A stretch of DNA of 36,758 nucleotides from Planctomycetaceae bacterium (GTDB taxonomy: Bacteria; Planctomycetota; Planctomycetia; Pirellulales; Pirellulaceae). The stretch is from the NCBI GenBank assembly GCA_012729315.1, contig JAAYDI010000049.1, forward strand, positions 1 to 36,758, read 5' to 3'. This document shows positions 31,403-36,758 of this stretch, one piece after another. A program made the position numbers and the translations under genes. The notes under the pieces were generated by a model. That model did not search any database and was not told where the DNA came from. It was given only the letters and a program-made list of their open reading frames with translations. Every line of letters starts with the position of its first letter. Position 1 is the first letter of the stretch.

Positions 31403-32887
31403 ATGTTCGGTTGGCTGAAGAACGCCGTTGCTCGAAGCAATCGTCGACGCTCCCTGCGCGCGGTTCACTCGCCGGCGCATGTGCGAGGACGGTACGACGC
31501 GGCAGCCACCACGGAAGAGAACCGCCGGCATTGGGCCAACGCGGATCTGCTCTCCGCGGGCGCCGCCAACAATCCCCAGGTGCGCCGGATACTCCGTGCC
31601 CGAGCGCGTTATGAAGTCGCCAACAACAGCTACGCGCGGGGCATTGTCACGACTCTGGCGAACGATTCGATCGGCACCGGTCCCCGCCTCCAAATGCTCA
31701 CCGACGATGCCGAGGCCAATCGTCTGATCGAGCAGGAGTTCATGGCCTGGGCAGACGCCGTCGGCCTGGCCGAGAAGCTCCGCACGATGCGAATGGCCCG
31801 CGCCCAGGACGGCGAAGCCTTCGCCATGCTCGTAGCCAACCCGAAGCTCGACTCGTTGGTGAAACTCGACTTGCGGCTCATCGAGGCCGACCAGGTGGCG
31901 ACACCGGATCTGGCTCATCGCCTGCTCGATGCGAATGCCACCGATGGCATCGTCTTCGATGCGTTCGGTAATCCGATCGAGTACCATCTGCTCAAGAGCC
32001 ACCCTGGTGACCAGCGCGGCCATCTCTCTTCCGATTTCGATCGCGTACCGGCATCGGCGATGGTCCATTATCTCCGCGCGGATCGCCCGGGCCAAACCCG
32101 TGGCATCCCGGAGATCATGCCGGCGCTGCCCCTCTTTGCACAACTGCGGCGTTACACGCTGGCCGTGATCGCGGCGGCCGAGACGGCGGCCGACTTCGCG
32201 GCGGTACTCTTCACGGACGCACCGGCCAACGGCGAGGCAGATCCGGTCGAGCCAATGGACCTGGTGGAACTCGAACGCCGCATGGCCACCGTACTGCCTG
32301 GCGGATGGCGTCTCGGTCAGATCCAGGCCGAGCAGCCGAGCACGTCGTACGGGGAGTTCAAGAAAGAGATCCTCAACGAAATCGCCCGTTGCCTTTCGAT
32401 TCCCTACAACGTCGCGGCCTGCAATTCGTCCGGATACAACTACGCCTCCGGCCGACTGGATCACCAGACGTACTACAAGTCGATTCGCGTCGATCAGGCT
32501 CAACTGGCGGTCGTGGTGCTTGATCGTGTCCTGCGGGCCTGGCTCGACGAGGCCGTTCTGATCAGCGACTTCCTTCCCCTTTGGATGCGCACGGTCGCCT
32601 TTCGCGACCTCCCACATCAGTTCTTCTGGGACGGAATGGAGCATGTGGATCCGGCCAAAGAGGCCTCGGCCCAAGCGACGCGATTAGCCAGTCACACGAC
32701 GACCCTGGCCTACGAGTACGCTCGTCAGGGCCGCGACTGGGAAAGCGAGTTGCGTCAACGTGGCAAGGAGCTCGCGCTGATGAAGCAGCTCGGGCTTGCC
32801 GCCGAGGCGTCGCCGCCGAGCGATTCCGCCAACGACCAAACCGAGGACGAGGAGGAGACGGACGATGCCGAAAAGCAAGCCGCATGA
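31403..32887 (+). CDS. Phage portal protein, lambda family
   Basis: Portal of 494 residues, the ring through which DNA enters the capsid. NNSYARGIVTTLANDSIGTGPRLQML near the start, LRLIEADQV, GIEYHLLKSHPG-type strand (here NPIEYHLLKSHPGD) and YGEFKKEILNEIARCLSIPYNVAACNSSGYNYASGRLD are signatures of the lambda gpB-like family. The C-terminus is acidic (QTEDEEETDDAEK). It overlaps the capsid-fusion gene by 23 bases, as is common in such packaging operons. Confidence 0.92.
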   Translation: MFGWLKNAVARSNRRRSLRAVHSPAHVRGRYDAAATTEENRRHWANADLLSAGAANNPQVRRILRARARYEVANNSYARGIVTTLANDSIGTGPRLQMLTDDAEANRLIEQEFMAWADAVGLAEKLRTMRMARAQDGEAFAMLVANPKLDSLVKLDLRLIEADQVATPDLAHRLLDANATDGIVFDAFGNPIEYHLLKSHPGDQRGHLSSDFDRVPASAMVHYLRADRPGQTRGIPEIMPALPLFAQLRRYTLAVIAAAETAADFAAVLFTDAPANGEADPVEPMDLVELERRMATVLPGGWRLGQIQAEQPSTSYGEFKKEILNEIARCLSIPYNVAACNSSGYNYASGRLDHQTYYKSIRVDQAQLAVVVLDRVLRAWLDEAVLISDFLPLWMRTVAFRDLPHQFFWDGMEHVDPAKEASAQATRLASHTTTLAYEYARQGRDWESELRQRGKELALMKQLGLAAEASPPSDSANDQTEDEEETDDAEKQAA

Positions 32888-34955
32888 TCCCGCGCAGTTC
32901 GAGGGCGAAAGCCACCTGAACCTACTGAGCGAGCCGGGCGCGATCACGATCGAAGCCGCCGCCGAAGCGGAAGGCACTGCCGACGGCAAACCGAAGCTGC
33001 CCCGGTTCACGATGGTCGCCTACACGGGCGGACCGATGCGGATTGCCGGATGGCGGTTTCCAGTGGTCGTCGACCTGGCCGGCATGGCGATTCCGTCGCA
33101 GAACCGGCCGATCCGGTTCGGCCACGATATGCAGAGCGGTGTGGGGCACACCCAAAACATCCGCATCGAAGATGGTCGCCTGCTGGCTGCGGGCGTCGTA
33201 TCGCGCGATACGGCAGCAGCGAGGGAGATCGTCGTCAGTGCCCGCAACGGATTCCCCTGGCAGGCGTCCATTGGAGCGTCAGTCGAGGAGTTCGAGTTCA
33301 TCAAGGAGAACCAGAAGGCGATCGTCAACGGCCGGGAGTTCGCCGGCCCGATCAACGTCGTTCGCAAGTCGCTTCTGGGAGAAATCAGCTTTGTCGATCT
33401 CGGGGCCGACGGCCAGACCAGCGCCAGCGTGGCGGCCAAAGCCTCTTCGCTTCAACAGGAGGAGAAGCACATGGACGATTCCAACAAGGCCGTGGACGCC
33501 AACCAGGACGCGGCAACGGACAACAACGCTCCGGCAACGCCCACGAACACCGAGCCCAAGCCGGCCACCAAGGTCGAGGCTCAGTACGATGGCCCCTCGG
33601 CCGAGCAAATCCGGGCCGAGGCGCTCGCCGAGTCGAACCGGATCAACGAGATCCGTCGCCACTGCGATGGGCAGTATTCGGAGATCGAGGCCCGCGCGAT
33701 CCGCGAAGGCTGGACCACCGATCGTTGTCAGGCCGAAGTGGCGTTGGAGGCCCTGCGGCGAAGTCGACCGAAGGCGCCGGCCGCGCATTTTCGCGACAAC
33801 ACGCTCAGCGGTGCTACCCTGGAGGCGGCCTGCCTGTTGACCGCAGGCCTGGAACAGGTCGATCAGATCTTCGATGGACCAACGATCGAAGCCGCCTCGC
33901 GCCGGTTCCGTGGCGGGATCGGCCTACAGGAACTGCTCCTGGAGGCGGCCTGGGCCAACGGCTACACGGGTCGCAACTTCCGCGACAGCCGCAGTGTGCT
34001 GCGGTTCGCCTTCCGCCCGGAACTGGAGGCGGGCTTCTCGACGATCGACATCGGTGGGATCCTCTCCAACGTGGCCAACAAGTTCCTCTTGGACGGGTTC
34101 TTCTCCGTCGAGCGGACCTGGCGCAACATCTGCGCCACCCGAAACGTCTCCGACTTCAAGACGGTGACCAGCTACCGGCTCATCGGCGCCGACCAGTACG
34201 AGCAAGTCGCACCGGGTGGGGAGCTCAAGCACGGGACGCTCGGAAACGAACAGTACACCAACAAGGCCGACACCTACGGCCTGATGCTCTCGATCGACCG
34301 CCGCGACATTATCAACGATGACCTGGGCGCGATCACCACCGTGCCCCGCAAGCTGGGACGCGGCAGCGGCCTGAAGATCAACGACATCTTCTGGGCGACC
34401 TTCCTGAACAACTCCACGTTCTTCAGCGCCGGCAACAAGAACTACATCAGCGGCGCCGATACGGTCCTGTCGATCGACGGCCTGACCAAGGGCGAGGTCA
34501 CGTTCATGGACCAGGTCGATCCAGAAGGCAAACCGATTGGCATAATGCCGGCCATCCTGCTGGTGACCACGGCACTGTCGGCCGTCGGTTCGCAGCTCTA
34601 CAAGTCGATGGAGCTGCGGGACACGACCGCCAGCACGAAGTACCCGGTGTCTAACCCGCACCAGGGCAAGTTCCGCGTCGAGGTCAGCCGGTACCTGAGC
34701 AACAGCCAGTACACCGGCAACTCTTCGAAGGCCTGGTACCTGTTGGCTGAGCCGGGCGATCTGCCGGTGATCGAGGTGGCGTTCCTCAACGGCCAGGAGA
34801 GTCCCACGATCGAGACAGCCGATGCCGATTTCTCGGTGCTCGGCGTGCAGATGCGCGGCTACCACGACTTCGGCGTGGGACTGCAGGACCCGCGCGCAGC
34901 GCGAGTGCAAGCCTTCCCGTTCACATGGCACCGGGGGGAGATCGTCGCGGCGTAG
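32865..34955 (+). CDS. Prohead protease-major capsid protein fusion
   Basis: Protein of 696 residues; ATG at 32865 with GGAGGAG upstream. Residues about 40-205 form a prohead serine protease domain: H87 in RFGHDMQSGVGHT, S135 in WQASIGASVEEFE and an acidic ISFVDLGADGQTSA end. A disordered linker (about 206-260) follows. The C-terminal 400 residues are a major capsid protein: IGLQELLLEAAWANGY, STIDIGGILSNVANKFLLDGF and a beta-rich rest, similar to Mu gpT-type heads. The protease should cut itself and the linker during maturation. It is the last recognisable phage gene; no connector or tail gene follows. Confidence 0.9.
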   Translation: MPKSKPHDPAQFEGESHLNLLSEPGAITIEAAAEAEGTADGKPKLPRFTMVAYTGGPMRIAGWRFPVVVDLAGMAIPSQNRPIRFGHDMQSGVGHTQNIRIEDGRLLAAGVVSRDTAAAREIVVSARNGFPWQASIGASVEEFEFIKENQKAIVNGREFAGPINVVRKSLLGEISFVDLGADGQTSASVAAKASSLQQEEKHMDDSNKAVDANQDAATDNNAPATPTNTEPKPATKVEAQYDGPSAEQIRAEALAESNRINEIRRHCDGQYSEIEARAIREGWTTDRCQAEVALEALRRSRPKAPAAHFRDNTLSGATLEAACLLTAGLEQVDQIFDGPTIEAASRRFRGGIGLQELLLEAAWANGYTGRNFRDSRSVLRFAFRPELEAGFSTIDIGGILSNVANKFLLDGFFSVERTWRNICATRNVSDFKTVTSYRLIGADQYEQVAPGGELKHGTLGNEQYTNKADTYGLMLSIDRRDIINDDLGAITTVPRKLGRGSGLKINDIFWATFLNNSTFFSAGNKNYISGADTVLSIDGLTKGEVTFMDQVDPEGKPIGIMPAILLVTTALSAVGSQLYKSMELRDTTASTKYPVSNPHQGKFRVEVSRYLSNSQYTGNSSKAWYLLAEPGDLPVIEVAFLNGQESPTIETADADFSVLGVQMRGYHDFGVGLQDPRAARVQAFPFTWHRGEIVAA

Positions 34956-34994
34956 GCTGCATATTACAAATCGAGCCGTAACGGATGCGGACCC

Positions 34995-35504
34995 TTACTC
35001 GATTGGATGATCCCTATCCGACGCCAGAAAATAGAGCCGACCCCAGTTACCAGCGACCACAACGACACGACCATGGGCATACGTCGGGTTTCCCGAGAAG
35101 CTGTCATTGAGTTTGGTGCTGACTTGGTAATCGCCCGAAGGCAGAATTGACAATATCTTCGCCGGAATGTCCTTGCGATTCGCAGCTTTCCACTCAAAGC
35201 TATGCTGGAGTTTCTTGGCTGCATCTTCCGACAGATCAGCAGTGCCCAGCAATTCCATTCGAATGTCAGATGGGGATGGCACGCCTCGTGATGCGGAATC
35301 CTTTGTGACGGCGTAGTCGGCGGATACCACATCAATCGCATTAAGGTTCGGCAAGAACTTCAGCATGTCTGCAACAGAGGTACTTCTAGTCGTGGAGGCG
35401 GAAGAAGTTGCTCGACCGCACGAAGAAACGCTAATCACCAATACCCCAAGCATGATGGCCAGGACAGCGCCGATCATAGGCCGAATATGTAATGTCGAAT
35501 GCAT
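34995..35504 (-). CDS. Lipoprotein paired with the mini-RHS protein (candidate immunity protein)
   Basis: Protein of 169 residues with a lipoprotein signal: hydrophobic residues 11-25, then SVSSC with C29 as the lipidation site. The mature part has a Ser/Thr-rich linker and a small mixed domain (AADYAVTKD-type strand, AAKKLQHSFEWKA helix, VVVVAGNWGRLYF strand). It starts 17 bases after the stop of the secreted mini-RHS protein on the same strand, so both are probably made from one message. In polymorphic-toxin loci the gene after the toxin is often its immunity protein, and an envelope lipoprotein would fit a toxin acting in the periplasm. That role is inferred. Confidence 0.6.
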   Translation of the reverse strand: MHSTLHIRPMIGAVLAIMLGVLVISVSSCGRATSSASTTRSTSVADMLKFLPNLNAIDVVSADYAVTKDSASRGVPSPSDIRMELLGTADLSEDAAKKLQHSFEWKAANRKDIPAKILSILPSGDYQVSTKLNDSFSGNPTYAHGRVVVVAGNWGRLYFLASDRDHPIE

Positions 35505-35521
35505 TGGGTAAGCCCCTGGAG

Positions 35522-36457
35522 TTAACGTCTCCCCGATCCACTACGCCTTGGGTCGCCATCAACCTGCGTCGTTTTATCGGCCTCACCCTTCTTCCATGTG
35601 ATAGTGCGTGTTACTTGCCCTCGCGAGTAAAATGACTTTGCCCAACCAAAGACCTCAAATCGGCCGTTCTCATTATCCGGAAGGCCAGTGGCTATATCAG
35701 CCTGTCCCTTGTTGAAGTTGTAGAAATCCTCCATGTCCACCGCGATTTTCAGTGCATAGGTGCATTTGGCTGGGTCATAGGTAACCGTACCGGTTCCCCA
35801 GATGTTGTGCCCGCCTAGTGCTTTCTGCCAATCTTCTGTGCTGCTGTTCACCAACCGCGCCGACGTGGAATAGACACTAAACTGTTGCATCTTCCCGTCA
35901 TGCTCTCGCTCAATATCGGCTTGCGCTCCGGCAAGCTCCGCTTTGAATCCATTGTCAATTCCTCCATCGTCCGCAATCGCGTTGTCGTAGTTCACCCACA
36001 GATCAGTGCCAGTCTTGTCTCGATAGTGCTGATATGCCCTGGTTCCATTTGGCAGATGCCCTCGCACCTGCGCGCCACGCAACAACACTCCATACTTGTT
36101 CCAAGCATAGAGATCACCCCAAGTCCATTCTGCATTGGGATCATATGCGAAGCCGTTGTCCCACTTTATATCCGGCTTTGGCCCCGTTCCGATCTTGTAG
36201 TCCTTTAGCCCCCACGCGTCAGATCGGACAATCGGATTTGAACTCGTATACTGGTAGAGGTTCATCCCTCCTGCATAGGCATCGCGCTGGACGAACTGCC
36301 CGCCTGACGCCATTCCCCCCGATCCCACACGCGCTGGCCCCGGATCGCGGCTGGTGAACCGCCCGATGCCGGGGTGGTAGTACGCCGAAGCCGTATTGGC
36401 GAAGGCGACGATGGCCATGAACCCCACGAGAACCGCGATGAGATGGGATCGCTTCAT
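35522..36457 (-). CDS. Secreted mini-RHS protein with toxin-like C-terminal domain
   Basis: Protein of 311 residues. ATG at 36457 is chosen for AAAGGA 7 bases upstream and because a clean signal peptide starts there (KRSHLIAVLVGFMAIVAFANTASA, cut near residue 25). The mature protein begins directly with the terminal RHS core motif: YYHPGIGRFTSRDP, then NLYQYTSSNPIVRSDAWGL, the pattern that normally ends a long RHS repeat cage. All YD repeats are missing. A 225-residue C-terminal domain follows (DMEDFYNFNKGQADIATG, then FEVFGWAKSFYSRGQVTRTI) which I cannot name. It may be a free-standing effector derived from an RHS toxin, and the next gene encodes a lipoprotein. Confidence 0.75.
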   Translation of the reverse strand: MKRSHLIAVLVGFMAIVAFANTASAYYHPGIGRFTSRDPGPARVGSGGMASGGQFVQRDAYAGGMNLYQYTSSNPIVRSDAWGLKDYKIGTGPKPDIKWDNGFAYDPNAEWTWGDLYAWNKYGVLLRGAQVRGHLPNGTRAYQHYRDKTGTDLWVNYDNAIADDGGIDNGFKAELAGAQADIEREHDGKMQQFSVYSTSARLVNSSTEDWQKALGGHNIWGTGTVTYDPAKCTYALKIAVDMEDFYNFNKGQADIATGLPDNENGRFEVFGWAKSFYSRGQVTRTITWKKGEADKTTQVDGDPRRSGSGRR

Positions 36458-36527
36458 GATCTGTCCTTTCCCTTCTGACTGCCATAGATTGTCGGCTGGC
36501 TCACAGTCCTTGTCAAATATCTCGTTC

Positions 36528-36758
36528 TCACGGAACAGGCGGCTGACCCGGCACCCCCGGCGTCGGGGGCTGATATGGCTGTGGGACGCCTGGAATCTGC
36601 GGCCGGGCCGGCTGCGGAATGCCCGGCAAAGGCGTTCGGCCAGGAAGAGTCGCTGCTCCACGTCGAACAAGAGGAATCGGATCGCCTTCTCGTGTTCTGA
36701 CTCGCGAACAAACTGCGCGCGTGCTTCCCGGCACCGCGGAATCTGTAACGCGTCCGGG
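36528..36758 (-). CDS. C-terminal end of a proline-rich protein (runs off the window)
   Basis: The frame is open from the window edge to a stop at 36528-36530. The last 40 residues are strongly proline-rich with PGIPQPARPQIPGVPQPY and a PTPGVPGQPPVP tail, a composition common in envelope proteins of planctomycetes. It ends 70 bases before the start of the mini-RHS gene on the same strand. The upstream part is outside the window, so no function can be given. Confidence 0.4.
   Translation of the reverse strand, partial: PGRVTDSAVPGSTRAVCSRVRTREGDPIPLVRRGAATLPGRTPLPGIPQPARPQIPGVPQPYQPPTPGVPGQPPVP

Larger units (their letters stand above)
9687..34955. mobile_element. Integrated phage-like element, about 25 kb, without tail genes
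   Basis: The left end is set by the tRNA-Arg half-site and integrase. The right end is set provisionally by the last phage gene, the capsid fusion. Contents in order: integrase, recombination genes, helicase and primase, origin-like palindromes, regulator, small membrane proteins and peptidase, methyltransferase, cargo operon on the opposite strand, terminase, portal, protease-capsid. No tail, baseplate, connector or clear repressor gene is visible. No copy of the att core is seen on the right, so the true right end may lie beyond the window. It could be a truncated prophage or a satellite that borrows tails. Confidence 0.75.

Noticed and set aside
9623-36753. An 11-base direct repeat CTGTAACGCGT at 9623-9633 and 36743-36753 as possible element ends
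   Set aside because: An 11-base match is expected many times by chance in a 37-kb window, and it does not coincide with the tRNA core.

Overview
The window looks like a GC-rich planctomycete chromosome (Pirellulales-like). The evidence is a giant surface protein whose N-terminus carries the planctomycete LEPR-XLL-type motif (here LEPLEGRVLLTT), Calx-beta repeats and a C-terminal Hint domain, plus small phage genes of types I associate with planctomycete elements. No taxonomy search was possible, so the assignment rests on protein style alone.

Layout. (1) 1-9.6 kb, minus strand: a roughly 2,360-residue secreted adhesin or polymorphic-toxin-like protein. It has four Calx-beta repeats, four Ig-like repeats, an array of Tyr/Ser/Asp/Gly-rich repeats with a strict 62-residue period, an HExxH-bearing domain and a Hint domain. 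A small membrane protein overlaps its stop codon. A LuxR-type HTH protein and about 1 kb of gene-poor DNA follow. (2) 9.69-34.96 kb: an integrated phage-like element. It starts with a tyrosine integrase whose 3' end runs through the 3' half of a tRNA-Arg(CCG), then a sigma-like fragment, both on the minus strand. The plus-strand modules are recombination (RecE-like nuclease, Sak4-like ATPase, DUF669 SSB-like protein, PD-(D/E)XK nuclease), ParB-like proteins, an SF2 helicase, a dNTP diphosphohydrolase and a Prim-Pol primase-ATPase. Next come a palindrome-rich, origin-like intergenic region, an HTH/zinc regulator, and a run of small membrane proteins with a papain-like peptidase and a lipoprotein. 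A ParB-methyltransferase fusion, a DUF1937 protein, a four-gene minus-strand cargo operon with a HARE-HTH protein, and a packaging/capsid module (small HTH protein, terminase, zinc ribbon, portal, protease-capsid fusion) complete it. No head-tail connector or tail gene is visible. (3) 35-36.76 kb, minus strand: a secreted mini-RHS protein (signal peptide, RHS terminal core motif, toxin-like C-terminal domain), then a lipoprotein 17 bases downstream that is a candidate immunity partner, and upstream the end of a proline-rich protein that runs off the window.

How it works together. Most plus-strand genes in the element overlap or nearly touch and have clear Shine-Dalgarno sequences, so they look like a few long operons. 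The longer gaps between them are not blank. Each holds a strong RNA or DNA structure: a 17-bp stem, a 12-bp stem, two related D-arm-less tRNA-like folds with a CAT anticodon, and a nested palindrome cluster beside the primase. The least explained signals are the 62-residue repeat array, the paired tRNA-like elements, the origin-like palindromes, a 20-bp palindrome placed in the same reading frame of two unrelated genes, and the mini-RHS/lipoprotein pair.
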